A DNA stretch of 64,000 nucleotides from Leptospira abararensis (GTDB lineage Bacteria > Spirochaetota > Leptospiria > Leptospirales > Leptospiraceae). Each line of letters starts with the position of its first letter. Positions within the stretch are counted from its first letter, which is position 1. Under the pieces are notes generated by a model. It was not told where the DNA came from and searched no databases. It saw only the letters and a program-made list of their open reading frames with translations. Below are positions 9,963-17,965 of this stretch, one piece after another. Location: contig NZ_JAFFPR010000060.1 of NCBI RefSeq assembly GCF_016918735.1, forward strand, positions 434,001-498,000, written 5' to 3'. The position numbers and the translations under genes were made by a program.

Positions 9963-11564
9963 GTGACACGAATTAAATCGGATTTTTTAATCATTGGAAG
10001 CGGAGTGAGTGGCCTTTTTACAGCACTAAAGTTGGCTCCGCTGGGATCCGTAGTCGTTGTTACCAAAAAAGCAGACTACGAGTCCAATACCAATTATGCA
10101 CAAGGAGGCATTGCCTCCGTTTTCGATGACAAGGATAAGTTTGAAGAACATATCAAAGATACCTTGGAGTCTGGGGCGGGGCTTTGTGATTTGGAAGCTG
10201 TGCGTGTCCTTGTCGAAGAAGGACCCACTCGGGTTCGCGAACTTCTGGATTTGGGAGTTCCTTTTACCAGAAACCAAACCGGGGAATTGGATCTTGCCCG
10301 CGAAGGTGGACATAGCAAAAACCGAATCATTCACTCTCTGGACAGAACAGGAAGTGCCGTAGAACAATCGCTACTTGACCATGTTCACGCCAACCAAAAC
10401 ATTCGTATTTTAGAAAACCATGCCTGTGTGGATCTCATCACCAAACACCATTTAAAGGAAAAAGACAACCTTCCCCTCCGGTGTTACGGTGCTTATATTG
10501 TAGATACAGAAACTGGGGAAGTGTTTCCCGTCCTTGCCAAAAAAACCATTTTGGCAACGGGTGGGGCCGGCCAAGTGTATCTACATACCACAAACCCAAA
10601 TATTGCAACGGGTGATGGAGTCGCCAGTGCTTATCGTGCCGGTGCCATTGTTAAGAACATGGAGTTCTATCAATTCCATCCGACTTCTCTTTTTCATGAA
10701 CAGGGAAATAGTTTTTTAATTTCGGAAGCGGTTCGGGGCCATGGTGGCATCTTACGTGAGATAGGTGGTAGACCTTTTATGAAGGACTACCATGAGATGG
10801 GGGAACTAGCCCCAAGGGATATTGTAGCCCGAGCCATTGACGATACGATGAAAAAGAAAGGCGAACCTCATGTCCTTCTGGATATTACTCATCGGCCGGC
10901 AAACGATATCATCAACCATTTTCCTTCCATCTATGAACGTTGTAAAAAACTGGGAATTGATATCACAACAGATCCGATCCCAGTAGTGCCAGCCGCTCAT
11001 TATATGTGCGGAGGTGTGGCCACCGATTTACTGGGAAGGACAAATATCGCCGACTTATATGCATGCGGAGAAACCACTTGCACTGGAGTGCATGGTGGAA
11101 ACCGATTGGCATCGAATAGTCTACTCGAATGTCTTGTGTTCTCTCATCGCATAGCAGGGGATATTCGGTCACAAGGATCCTTAAGTTATTCAAAAGAGAC
11201 GGATCTTATACCCGATTGGAATAAAGAAGGAACCACAAATACAGAAGAATGGGTCCTCATCTCTCATGATCTGGTGGAAATCAAAACCATAATGAGCAAT
11301 TATGTAGGGATTGTTCGTTCGGATATGCGGCTTGAAAGAGCCCTTCGCCGATTGAAATTAATTTCAGAAGAAGTGAAGGACTACTACAATCGCACTACGG
11401 TCTCAATTGAGTTACTCGAACTTCGGAACTTAGTGAAAGTGGCTGAACTGATTGTTCGGTCGGCACTGCTGCGAAAGGAAAGTCGTGGGCTTCATTTTAG
11501 CACAGACTATCCAGAAGACAGAACTCCTTCACGCCAAGATACCATCGTTTCTCACAAACTCTAA
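9963..11564 (+). CDS. nadB: L-aspartate oxidase
   Basis: This 533-residue flavoenzyme oxidises L-aspartate to iminoaspartate, the first step of de novo NAD synthesis. The FAD Rossmann motif is [17 protein letters not shown] (about 9-25). Further hallmarks are [18 protein letters not shown]-like [22 protein letters not shown], the substrate-site [10 protein letters not shown] and HYMCGGV, and [17 protein letters not shown]. The C-terminal helical domain resembles succinate-dehydrogenase flavoproteins but the sequence order matches NadB. The start is a GTG at 9963; an AAAGGAGA at about 9920 is rather far upstream, so the leader may be structured. nadA and nadC are not in the window. Confidence 0.94.
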   Translation: MTRIKSDFLIIGSGVSGLFTALKLAPLGSVVVVTKKADYESNTNYAQGGIASVFDDKDKFEEHIKDTLESGAGLCDLEAVRVLVEEGPTRVRELLDLGVPFTRNQTGELDLAREGGHSKNRIIHSLDRTGSAVEQSLLDHVHANQNIRILENHACVDLITKHHLKEKDNLPLRCYGAYIVDTETGEVFPVLAKKTILATGGAGQVYLHTTNPNIATGDGVASAYRAGAIVKNMEFYQFHPTSLFHEQGNSFLISEAVRGHGGILREIGGRPFMKDYHEMGELAPRDIVARAIDDTMKKKGEPHVLLDITHRPANDIINHFPSIYERCKKLGIDITTDPIPVVPAAHYMCGGVATDLLGRTNIADLYACGETTCTGVHGGNRLASNSLLECLVFSHRIAGDIRSQGSLSYSKETDLIPDWNKEGTTNTEEWVLISHDLVEIKTIMSNYVGIVRSDMRLERALRRLKLISEEVKDYYNRTTVSIELLELRNLVKVAELIVRSALLRKESRGLHFSTDYPEDRTPSRQDTIVSHKL

Positions 11565-11584
11565 GTAAACAAATCAAGGCGAAA

Positions 11585-11693
11585 GCGCCAGGGACCCTAG
11601 CGGAAATCCTTTCTCGGAAGAGAAAGATTGGAGCGGAGGGCCCGGTCCTTTTTTGTATAAAACAAAAATCTCAAAACCAAATGGGAGGCGCCC
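11585..11693 (+). repeat. Dispersed hairpin repeat, copy A (long form)
   Basis: This intergenic element begins GCGCCAGGGACC, contains AGCGGAAATC, a hairpin CTTTCTC-GGAA-GAGAAAG, ATTGGAGCGGAGGGCCCGG, a T-rich arm, and ends GGAGGCGCCC. The same arrangement recurs at 35716, 46053 and 49200 (+), and in a short form at 32401 and 41075 (reverse orientation). The ends GCGCC and GGCGC can pair. It lies between nadB and a convergent small membrane gene. Confidence 0.8.
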
Positions 11694-11754
11694 ATCTAAC
11701 TTAAGTTTATTTAATCATAAATCAATTCGTTCGGTAAATTACACCAAACAATTA

Positions 11755-11970
11755 TTAACCTCTAAGACCAAGGATGGTATAAACAATTCCTAAGATGATG
11801 GGAAGAATCGAATAACTAAAGACATGGATGAAATAACCGCGTTTTTCGCCCCATTTTTGTTTCATGGGTTCGAGTTTCCAAAAAAATCCGGGTTTGTAGA
11901 GGCGGAGGATGTAGGTGGTGGTTCCGTAGAGGATAAAAAATACGCCGAGTCCAACAGTGATTAGGTTCAT
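11755..11970 (-). CDS. Small two-helix membrane protein
   Basis: This 71-residue protein begins MNLITVGLGVFFILYGTTTY, a first membrane helix, and ends with a second (HVFSYSILPIILGIVYTILGL). The loop between (LEPMKQKWGEKRGYF) is short and basic. A clear AAGGAGA-like Shine-Dalgarno lies just upstream on the minus strand (about 11974-11980). No function is recognised. The layout loosely recalls small immunity-type membrane proteins, but nothing nearby looks like a toxin, so no role is assigned. Confidence 0.6.
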   Translation of the reverse strand: MNLITVGLGVFFILYGTTTYILRLYKPGFFWKLEPMKQKWGEKRGYFIHVFSYSILPIILGIVYTILGLRG

Positions 11971-12226
11971 AAGTCTCCTTGATTCTGTAAGCTTATGTAA
12001 GAATGCGAACTTTCCAAGAAAAAAAATACGTATCGTAAGATTTGGATTTCGGATTCGGCGAGGGCGTGGTAAAGGGAGCGTATTGGGTGGCGGGTCTAGT
12101 TCCCCACCCTAGTCAGGGCGGGGATACAAGATTCAAAAAAACACCCCCACCCCAAAAGCAAATAATCGCAATTCCATTAAAAAAATTCCTAAAATTAAAA
12201 AATCAAGAACCAAACAGTAAAGATTC

Positions 12227-12259
12227 CACCTAATAAACTTACCAATGTAAGGTTAGGTG
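12227..12259. promoter_or_regulatory. Inverted repeat immediately upstream of the tyrosine recombinase
   Basis: CACCTAA (12227-12233) pairs with TTAGGTG (12253-12259), and inside these CTTAC pairs with GTAAG around a CAAT loop. The structure ends five bases before the recombinase ATG, overlapping the ribosome-binding region. It could be an autoregulatory operator, a translation-controlling hairpin, or a core recombination site; the sequence alone does not decide. Confidence 0.5.
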
Positions 12260-12263
12260 TTCT

Positions 12264-13394
12264 ATGATCAAATTTCGGTATTCTCCAAAGGACAATCGTT
12301 TCTATTTACGATTTCACTATTCAAAAACTTTTTATTCCATTGCAAAATCCCTACCCAAGGGTGTTTACAATTCTATTGACCAATCCTGGTCATATCCGAA
12401 CGATCCAAACATCATAAAACAAGTATTAAATGCATTTTCAGATCATGATATCCGAATTCTTCCCAAAGAAATTCCCAAACAGTGCGGAATATTAGATGAT
12501 TATTTTAAAGCAACAAGAGAACGTAATTTTTCGTTTCGCACAACAAAAACATACTACTCCCATATATTTCAACTCTTGGTGTACACAGGAAAACTTCCAA
12601 TGAATGTCAAAACCAGTGATTTGGACAAATATTTAGACCACCTAGTGACCGATCGCGGAGTAAAGGCAACAAGTGTTAGGTCGGCAAGACAGGCATTTAT
12701 CTTCTATTTCCGCGAAGTCAGACAACAATTCACACAACTGAAATTTCCACGGATGTTAGTCGGTTCCAAACTACCAGAGGTTTTATCTGCAGAAGAAACT
12801 AGGTCGATATTCAATGCACTTCCCAATCGAAAACATAAAATGTTACTTCTGATCAGTTACTCCTCTGGTTTGCGTGTGAGTGAAGTCATTCATTTAAAAA
12901 TCACAGACATTGACTTAAAACGAAATATGGTTCGTGTGGGCCAGGGCAAAGGGAAAAAAGATAGGTATACCATCCTTGCTACGTCTCTAGTCGAAGAACT
13001 AAAAGAATATCTTAAGGTCAGAGAATACAATTTACTTTTAAAACACAGTTATAACGAAGTGCGTGCCAATCCTTGGTTATTCCCAGGTTCTGGAAACAGG
13101 CCTTTACATATCCGCACTGCCGAGGCAATCTTTACTAACGCAGCTAAAAAAGCAAATATAGGGAAAAAAGTAAGTTTCCATAGTTTAAGACATGCCTTCG
13201 CCACACATTTGTTAGAGCTTGGTACTGACTTACGAATGATCCAAACATTACTCGGACACGCAAGTGTCCGAACCACTCAAATTTATACAAAAGTGGCAAG
13301 GAGTCGGTTAGAAAACATTGTGAGTCCTTTAGATCGAATCTCAGCCAAAAAAGAAATTCCAAGTTCTCTCCCAGACACAGAAAATCAAAATTAA
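12264..13394 (+). CDS. Tyrosine recombinase / site-specific integrase
   Basis: This 376-residue protein has the complete catalytic set of tyrosine recombinases: Arg204 (SSGLRVSEV), Lys about 229 (GQGKGKKDR), His306-x-x-Arg309 (FHSLRHAF), His332 (LLGHASV) and Tyr341 (TTQIYTKV). Residues 75-160 are the SAM-like core-binding domain. The first ~70 residues (FRYSPKDNRFYLRFHY onward) form an extra N-terminal domain that XerC/XerD lack. The insertion typical of integron integrases is missing. It is therefore probably an element-type or orphan recombinase rather than the housekeeping Xer. It has an inverted repeat over its start and GC-rich palindromic tracts on both sides. Confidence 0.9.
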   Translation: MIKFRYSPKDNRFYLRFHYSKTFYSIAKSLPKGVYNSIDQSWSYPNDPNIIKQVLNAFSDHDIRILPKEIPKQCGILDDYFKATRERNFSFRTTKTYYSHIFQLLVYTGKLPMNVKTSDLDKYLDHLVTDRGVKATSVRSARQAFIFYFREVRQQFTQLKFPRMLVGSKLPEVLSAEETRSIFNALPNRKHKMLLLISYSSGLRVSEVIHLKITDIDLKRNMVRVGQGKGKKDRYTILATSLVEELKEYLKVREYNLLLKHSYNEVRANPWLFPGSGNRPLHIRTAEAIFTNAAKKANIGKKVSFHSLRHAFATHLLELGTDLRMIQTLLGHASVRTTQIYTKVARSRLENIVSPLDRISAKKEIPSSLPDTENQN

Positions 13395-13546
13395 CCTTCC
13401 TTTCTCGCATCCAAATCTGGATCCCAACAAACACCACTTTGTTTCCCTTGGCCTATAGAAAACCGAAAAATTCCCAAAGAATTTGCGTGAAATTTCTATC
13501 GCAATTTTGAAAAAAGAAAAATACTAGAATACTGAAGCAAAACTGA

Positions 13547-13939
13547 ATGAACGAGAAATTTGAATTATTTTATTCTTCCCTTACCGAAACAGAACTTTCT
13601 ATTGTTTTGCGATTAAAGGAAATTTTAAAGCCATTTGTTACTCTAGAGGAAAGAATCTCGTATTCTGTTCTCTATTACTTTCAAAATAGCCGTGTTTGTT
13701 TTATATGGCCGGCATCCATTAAACCAGGCCCAAAGTCAGGCGTGCAATTAGGGTTTTGTAATGGATACCTTCTAAATGATCCCAAACAAAAACTAGAAAA
13801 AGAAAACCGTAAACAGGTCTATTGTTTCACCTTCCATTCTCCCGGTGAGATAAATCCAAAACTTCTCCTTCCTTATATCCAAAACGCATTGGAAGTTGAT
13901 AAAACCTTATATAAATCTAAAAAAGGAACGAACTCCTAA
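13547..13939 (+). CDS. DUF1801-like small protein
   Basis: This 130-residue cytoplasmic protein has the general pattern of the DUF1801/YdhG family, a small fold often annotated in Leptospira and other environmental bacteria: EERISYSVLYYF, a middle strand GVQLGFCNGYLL, and KQVYCFTFHSPGEI near the end. Its biochemical role is not known. It follows the recombinase by about 150 bases on the same strand and could be a passenger gene, but no recombination-site signature was identified at its ends. Confidence 0.55.
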   Translation: MNEKFELFYSSLTETELSIVLRLKEILKPFVTLEERISYSVLYYFQNSRVCFIWPASIKPGPKSGVQLGFCNGYLLNDPKQKLEKENRKQVYCFTFHSPGEINPKLLLPYIQNALEVDKTLYKSKKGTNS

Positions 13940-13994
13940 CATCAAAAACATGTTAAGAACAAGTTTGTGCGTTCCCAAATTTTTGATTTTTAAA

Positions 13995-14115
13995 AATAAA
14001 TCCAAATAAGGGCCGGGTCACTCCGGGGTGCGCTTACGCTCCCGTCACCAACCATCTAACGATGGTAGGCGACCAAGCCCTACGTCCCCCTAACGCAAGA
14101 AAAGGGGGAATTGAG
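13995..14115. repeat. GC-rich palindromic tract
   Basis: Between two genes there is a locally GC-rich block with several small hairpins: GGTGCGCTTACGCTCCCGTCACC, ACCATCTAACGATGGT, and GGGCCGGGTCACTCCGGGG. Its base composition is unlike the flanking DNA. It has no open frame and no full match to the A-family repeat. It may be another intergenic repeat type or the trace of an insertion. Confidence 0.4.
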
Positions 14116-14130
14116 TTTCGAAATTAAATT

Positions 14131-14430
14131 CTAACTTTTTCCTTTTTGTGCCCAGAAAAAAATAAGCACAAGAAGTCCAATCCCTGTGATGCCAATCAAT
14201 TGCCACCATCCACTTTTACCTGTATCATGCAAACGCCTTGCCCCCACACTTAAACTTGGCAAAAGTACAGCTAAGGAAAAAACTCCTGCTACAAAAGGAA
14301 GAACTACACTAATTGCCGCACTAATGATAATGCAGAAAACAACCCACCACCAGAATTCTGGCCTTTTTGCATTGCCGGTAAAATCGGCATACTTTTGTAA
14401 ACATACTTTGATCGCATCTTGGAATGACAT
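14131..14430 (-). CDS. DUF805 membrane protein
   Basis: This 99-residue protein matches DUF805: an N-terminal amphipathic block (SFQDAIKVCLQKYADFTGNAKRPEFWWWVVF) leading into membrane helices, then the family signature of a helix followed by GARRLHDTGKSGWWQL and a final helix. About three membrane segments are expected. The family is widespread and of unknown function, seen both in phage/inducible contexts and in ordinary chromosomal loci. Here it is isolated, divergent from the DJ-1/PfpI gene. Confidence 0.85.
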   Translation of the reverse strand: MSFQDAIKVCLQKYADFTGNAKRPEFWWWVVFCIIISAAISVVLPFVAGVFSLAVLLPSLSVGARRLHDTGKSGWWQLIGITGIGLLVLIFFWAQKGKS

Positions 14431-14535
14431 ATAGTTTCTACCTTCCAGTGAATTACTAAATTTGTTTCGTCACAAACGAGGCATATTAGAAATTAATTAT
14501 TTATAATGTAAAGTAAAAAAAGGAAAAATCAGTTT

Positions 14536-15129
14536 ATGTTGCAAATAGGAATCCTTATATTCCCTGAAGTGGAAGTGTTAGACTTTGCCGGTCCTTTCGA
14601 AGTATTCTCTCTCGCAGAAACTAACGACCGTAATAAATTATGCCAGGTATTTCTTGTTGCCGAAAACCTATCTCCGGTCTTCGCAAGGAATGGCTTGATG
14701 GTTTTGCCTAATTTTGATTATTCAAATTGCCCTCCGATGGATATACTGATCATTCCTGGAGGATATGGTGCAGAAGAGTTAGAAATTAAAAATCAAACAA
14801 CTCTTAGTTGGATTAAAGCTAAACACTTAAAAGTTAAGCATTTGGCCTCTATTTGTACAGGTGCATTTCTATTAGCAGAAATTGGACTTTTAAATGGGTT
14901 AGAAGTGACTACTCATTGGATGGACATAGACACTTTAAAGAAAAACTATCCTTTGTTAAATGTAAAAACCAATATCCGGTATACTGATAACGGAAAAATT
15001 TTAACTTCAGGCGGAATCTCCTCTGGCATTCATTTGAGTTTTTATCTTTTACAAAAAATATTTGGAGAGGAAGTAGCGATTCGAACAGCCAAACGAATGG
15101 AATACGATTGGATTCCGGAGGAAAGATGA
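14536..15129 (+). CDS. DJ-1/PfpI superfamily protein
   Basis: This 197-residue protein has the class-I amidotransferase-like fold: IGILIFPEVEVLDFAGPFEVF at the start (the acidic residue in PxxEVLD positions the nucleophile), DILIIPGGYGAEEL, and the nucleophile elbow ASICTGAFLLAE with Cys about 112, followed by TTHW. This pattern is that of the AraC-associated/isonitrile-hydratase-like subgroup, but no C-terminal helix-turn-helix is present. Possible activities include isocyanide hydration or glyoxalase/deglycase; the sequence does not separate these. Confidence 0.88.
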   Translation: MLQIGILIFPEVEVLDFAGPFEVFSLAETNDRNKLCQVFLVAENLSPVFARNGLMVLPNFDYSNCPPMDILIIPGGYGAEELEIKNQTTLSWIKAKHLKVKHLASICTGAFLLAEIGLLNGLEVTTHWMDIDTLKKNYPLLNVKTNIRYTDNGKILTSGGISSGIHLSFYLLQKIFGEEVAIRTAKRMEYDWIPEER

Positions 15130-15338
15130 TATGTAAGAATATTCATTCGACAGGATACGAATTATTCCCAAATATCACGACAACCGAAGTTATAAAATAA
15201 ATTCATTTATGTTTCTTTGATGTCAAACGACCAAAAAACAAAGTTAGTGATCTTGTCCTATGAAACCTATTGCCAAAATGGCCCATAAAAATAATTGTGC
15301 TCCTGGTTTCATTTCGAGTTAAATGAAGAGGGTAAATT

Positions 15339-15806
15339 TTGAGTCGAACACTTAAAGAAGAATTAGCTTTTTCTACGATGATGACAATTGGTATGGTAAC
15401 GATAATGTTATCGTATAATATGGTCTTGATTTTTGGATTTCATACAGAGACAATTATATTGATCATAAAACAGTTTGTTCCAATATTCCTAATCGCATTT
15501 GCTGTAGAACAATTAATAGTAAGTCATAATGTTTCTAAACTCCATAAAATTCTAGTCTCACCTACAGATCCAAAGTTTAAACACATTCTTGTCATGGTAC
15601 TACTTATGGTTACTGGGATGTGTCTACTGATGACACTCATCACTACACTCATCAACGTTGGAACAGAAAATCATTTTCTAGAACATTACATAAGTTCTGT
15701 GATCAAAAACTACCCGATGGCACTTTTGGCGCAACTCGCTGTGGTTGGTCCTCTAGTTCGCTATTCGCATTTGAAGATATTCAAAAAGTCAAAACTAGTA
15801 TCTTAA
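15339..15806 (+). CDS. DUF2798-like small membrane protein
   Basis: This 155-residue protein starts at TTG behind a GAAGAGGG Shine-Dalgarno. It has four predicted membrane helices (about 12-32, 38-58, 85-108 and 125-145). Paired helices around FSTMMTIGMVTIMLSYNM and the later repeat-like NYPMALLAQLAVVGPLVR fit a duplicated DUF2798 unit. The function is unknown. A strong cloverleaf-like palindrome begins about 40 bases after its stop. Confidence 0.65.
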   Translation: MSRTLKEELAFSTMMTIGMVTIMLSYNMVLIFGFHTETIILIIKQFVPIFLIAFAVEQLIVSHNVSKLHKILVSPTDPKFKHILVMVLLMVTGMCLLMTLITTLINVGTENHFLEHYISSVIKNYPMALLAQLAVVGPLVRYSHLKIFKKSKLVS

Positions 15807-15848
15807 ATAACTTTTCACTTGTACCAATTTCCCAAATGAATTCGAGCC

Positions 15849-15960
15849 CTTTCTTAGATATGGCATGGGCGCCGAACAGCATCCACGGATGGATGCGAGC
15901 GGGAGCTCTGGCCATGGAGGGCCAGGCGAACGCAAGGCACCCATGCCATATCTAAGAAAG
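15849..15960. repeat. Cloverleaf-like palindromic element
   Basis: The outer arms, 15849-15869 and 15940-15960, are perfectly complementary over 21 bases (CTTTCTTAGATATGGCATGGG against its complement). Inside are two separate hairpins: GCATCCA-CGGA-TGGATGC at 15879-15896 and CTGGCC-ATGGAG-GGCCAG at 15908-15925. The result is a closed three-way junction. No open frame or polymerase III/tRNA features are present. It could serve as a terminator for the upstream gene, but the architecture is far more elaborate than a terminator needs. Confidence 0.8.
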
Positions 15961-15985
15961 TATATACGCTGAAGGGGGAATTCTA

Positions 15986-16003
15986 AGTGGGTGGATGACG
16001 GGA
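15986..16003 (-). repeat. Partial duplicate of tRNA-His 3' end
   Basis: These 18 bases (TGGGTGGATGACGGGATT) are identical to 16224-16241, the 3' end of the tRNA-His gene, in the same orientation. Duplication of a tRNA 3' end is the usual mark of tyrosine-recombinase integration, giving att-like sites about 238 bases apart here. The DNA between carries no open frame of note. Confidence 0.6.
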
Positions 16004-16100
16004 TTTCGCCTTACGCGGTTCTCCCATCCAGGTCGAACTCGCTCCAGGCCGTCTTTTGCGAGCCCTCGCACTTCCTGTGCTCGGTCGTTCTCGCTTAACG

Positions 16101-16130
16101 CCAATTAGGCAAGGTGTCTTGCCAAATTGG
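16101..16130. repeat. Long hairpin in intergenic region
   Basis: CCAATTAGGCAAG (16101-16113) and CTTGCCAAATTGG (16118-16130) pair at 12 of 13 positions around a GTGT loop. It lies in the short segment bounded by the tRNA-His 3' end duplicate and the tRNA itself. No T-run follows on either strand, so it is not a standard intrinsic terminator. Confidence 0.6.
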
Positions 16131-16203
16131 CTACTCGAACTCTATCGCAAAATCGTTCGAATCCCAATCATTTGGTTTCTAATAAAAGATTGTTTGGAAT
16201 TTG

Positions 16204-16220
16204 AATCGCCGAAGGCGATT
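16204..16220 (-). terminator. Short hairpin after the tRNA cluster
   Basis: AATCGCC and GGCGATT form a seven-base stem with a three-base loop directly downstream (on the minus strand) of tRNA-His. No clear U-run follows, so termination here is only possible; it could also aid 3' processing. Confidence 0.35.
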
Positions 16221-16225
16221 TAATG

Positions 16226-16297
16226 GGTGGATGACGGGATTCGAACCCGCGACGACTGGTACCACAAACCAGGGCTCTACCGCTGAACTACATCCAC
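16226..16297 (-). tRNA. tRNA-His (anticodon GTG)
   Basis: The minus strand folds as a full cloverleaf: acceptor GTGGATG with CATCCAC, D-arm GTTCAGCGGTAGAGC, anticodon arm CTGGT-TTGTGGT-ACCAG giving anticodon GTG, and T-arm CGGGTTCGAATCCCG. An extra G precedes the acceptor at 16298, matching the His-specific G-1. The full CCA does not appear to be encoded once the discriminator is counted. It is the last of three tandem tRNA genes. Confidence 0.93.
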
Positions 16298-16313
16298 CAT
16301 TTCTAAAACATCT

Positions 16314-16387
16314 TGACCCGGGAGGGATTCGAACCCCCGACCAACTGCTTAGAAGGCAGTTGCTCTATCCAGCTGAGCTACCGGGTC
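16314..16387 (-). tRNA. tRNA-Arg (anticodon TCT)
   Basis: The acceptor GACCCGG pairs with CCGGGTC. The D-arm is GCTCAGCTGGATAGAGC. The anticodon arm ACTGC-CTTCTAA-GCAGT has anticodon TCT, reading AGA/AGG. The T-arm is GGGGGTTCGAATCCCTC. It lies 26 bases from tRNA-Pro and 16 from tRNA-His, all on the minus strand. Confidence 0.94.
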
Positions 16388-16404
16388 GGATAGAACCAAC
16401 TGAT

Positions 16405-16476
16405 TCGGGATGACAGGATTTGAACCTGCGACCCTCTGTACCCAAAACAGATGCGCTACCACTGCGCTACATCCCG
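16405..16476 (-). tRNA. tRNA-Pro (anticodon TGG)
   Basis: The acceptor CGGGATG pairs with CATCCCG. The anticodon arm TCTGT-TTTGGGT-ACAGA has anticodon TGG, and the T-arm is GCAGGTTCAAATCCTGT. It is the first gene of the tRNA cluster. Upstream on the minus strand a perfect TTGACA hexamer (16518-16523) could be the -35 element of its promoter, although the matching -10 is weak. Confidence 0.94.
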
Positions 16477-16517
16477 AGAAAGTCCTTGAATCACCAGTGT
16501 TTTTGGCAGATGGACTG

Positions 16518-16523
16518 TGTCAA
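16518..16523 (-). promoter_or_regulatory. Candidate -35 box for the tRNA cluster
   Basis: A consensus TTGACA lies about 40 bases upstream of tRNA-Pro on the minus strand and before the end of the TPR gene. No good TATAAT-like hexamer is seen 16-18 bases further on, so the call is tentative. Confidence 0.3.
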
Positions 16524-16535
16524 CAAAAGGGAGAT

Positions 16536-17207
16536 TTATTTCTTCAGGTTCTTCAATCTTTCTAAAAGAACGGGATGGTTTGGGTTCTTTTGCAGGGCTT
16601 TGCGGTAGGCCTTCCATGCTTCTTCTGGTTTTCCTATGGTTTGCAGAAAATAACCAAAGGAATCTAGGTAAGCTGGGTTGTTTGGATCAAGTTCCAATGC
16701 TTTTTTTAAGGATTTGATGGCTTCTGTGCGTTCTTCGGTGCTGATTTTTTTCTTTAAAGCAAGTAAATAACCCAAAGAATTGAGACTATTTTTGTAATCG
16801 GGAGTATGTTTCAAGATGCGGCGGTGGATTTCTATCGCATCTTCCAAACGATGGGTGTATTCATACACATGGGCCAAAAAGGAAAGGAGTTTGGGATCAT
16901 CCACTGCCACTTGCAATCGATCTTTGATAATCGACTCTGCGGTTTCCCAATCTTTTAGTTCCACAAGGGCAAACACTTTCAGTCGGTAGACATTATCGAC
17001 TTCGATAAAACCTGGGTATTCTTCCAGAATCCGGTCCAAAACCTGAATTGATTTTTTGAAGTTTTTGGTCTGGAAACAACAGAGTGCAAAATTATACAAA
17101 AGAATCGGATCTTCTGGATTTTGGAGTAAGGCCTGATCCAAAAGATTCAGTGCCATGGCATAATTGCCTTTATTCATGTAACCGAGGTAGTCTGTTTCTT
17201 CTGCCAT
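16536..17207 (-). CDS. TPR-repeat protein
   Basis: This 223-residue soluble protein is built almost entirely of tetratricopeptide repeats (NYAMALNLLDQALLQNPEDP, NFKKSIQVLDRILEEYPGF, EAIKSLKKALELDPNNP, EEAWKAYRKALQKNPNHP). There is no signal peptide, so it is probably a cytoplasmic scaffold. It begins five bases after surE and is the last protein gene of the sppA-surE unit before the tRNA cluster. Its partner is unknown. Confidence 0.85.
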   Translation of the reverse strand: MAEETDYLGYMNKGNYAMALNLLDQALLQNPEDPILLYNFALCCFQTKNFKKSIQVLDRILEEYPGFIEVDNVYRLKVFALVELKDWETAESIIKDRLQVAVDDPKLLSFLAHVYEYTHRLEDAIEIHRRILKHTPDYKNSLNSLGYLLALKKKISTEERTEAIKSLKKALELDPNNPAYLDSFGYFLQTIGKPEEAWKAYRKALQKNPNHPVLLERLKNLKK

Positions 17208-17212
17208 TGTTT

Positions 17213-17965
17213 CTATTTGGATTGTAATTCCGTAAGTCGTCTTTTTTCCGTTAAGTCCAATTGGATGGGAGTGACCGGTAACTTTCCTTGGTTGTAGGCT
17301 TCAAAGTCTGTTCCCGTTTCTTCATCGTGTCCAAGTAAACTTCCGTTTAACTGAAATTCGCTGACCCCTTCGATGATTTGTTTTTTCTCATATTTTTCTG
17401 AATAACGCCTGCGACCAAGCCTTGTAAAAACGATTTCGTTGATTGTGCCCGATCCAGAAATTTCTGGAGGAAAGTTTAGGTTCCAAACTTCGCCCGATTG
17501 GATTTGTGATTTGTATTTGGAGAGAAAAGATAAAACCAGTTCCGCTTCCCTTTCATACCCATCGTCTGGATCAATCCGACCAGAACTCACCGCAAGAGAT
17601 GGAATTCCATGAAGGGCTCCGTGTTTGGCGGCCCCGACTGTTCCCGAATAATGCACATCATAACCCATATTCACACCTCTGTTGATTCCAGAGATCACAA
17701 AGTCAATTTTAGGAAAGATTTCTGCATACAAACCTATGTTCACACAATCCGCAGGAAATCCATCCGCAATGTAATGGTTGTCATTGATTCGTTCGACTCG
17801 CATTCCTTGAAAGACAGTGAGTGCCATGGAAGTCACAGACCGTTCCTTCAAAGGAGCTATGAGATAAGTGTTATAAGATTTTCCAAGGACTCGTTCCAAA
17901 GCTTTGATTCCGGCGGAAGAAATTCCGTCGTCATTTGTGATGAGTAAATTCAAACTATAAACCAC
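17213..17965 (-). CDS. surE: 5'/3'-nucleotidase SurE
   Basis: This 250-residue metal-dependent phosphatase acts on nucleoside monophosphates. The [17 protein letters not shown] block near residue 7 holds the metal-binding Asp-Asp. [14 protein letters not shown] contributes the conserved Ser, and [25 protein letters not shown] is the signature with the metal-binding Asn. The start overlaps the upstream membrane-protein gene by 11 bases, which implies translational coupling. Its role in survival or nucleotide salvage is inferred from the family. Confidence 0.94.
   Translation of the reverse strand: MVYSLNLLITNDDGISSAGIKALERVLGKSYNTYLIAPLKERSVTSMALTVFQGMRVERINDNHYIADGFPADCVNIGLYAEIFPKIDFVISGINRGVNMGYDVHYSGTVGAAKHGALHGIPSLAVSSGRIDPDDGYEREAELVLSFLSKYKSQIQSGEVWNLNFPPEISGSGTINEIVFTRLGRRRYSEKYEKKQIIEGVSEFQLNGSLLGHDEETGTDFEAYNQGKLPVTPIQLDLTEKRRLTELQSK

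Noticed and set aside
11585..11693. Dispersed repeat as integron attC sites for the nearby recombinase
   Set aside because: Although some copies are followed by AAC, the conserved RYYYAAC and GTTRRRY boxes are not found at both ends, and copies are not regularly spaced between promoterless cassettes.
11755..11970. Immunity protein of a toxin system
   Set aside because: The small membrane protein only loosely resembles immunity proteins, and no toxin or secretion gene is adjacent.
16201..16413. Plus-strand frame across the tRNA genes
   Set aside because: It is a known artefact: the reverse strand of tRNA T-arms reads as GFEPATTG-like peptides.
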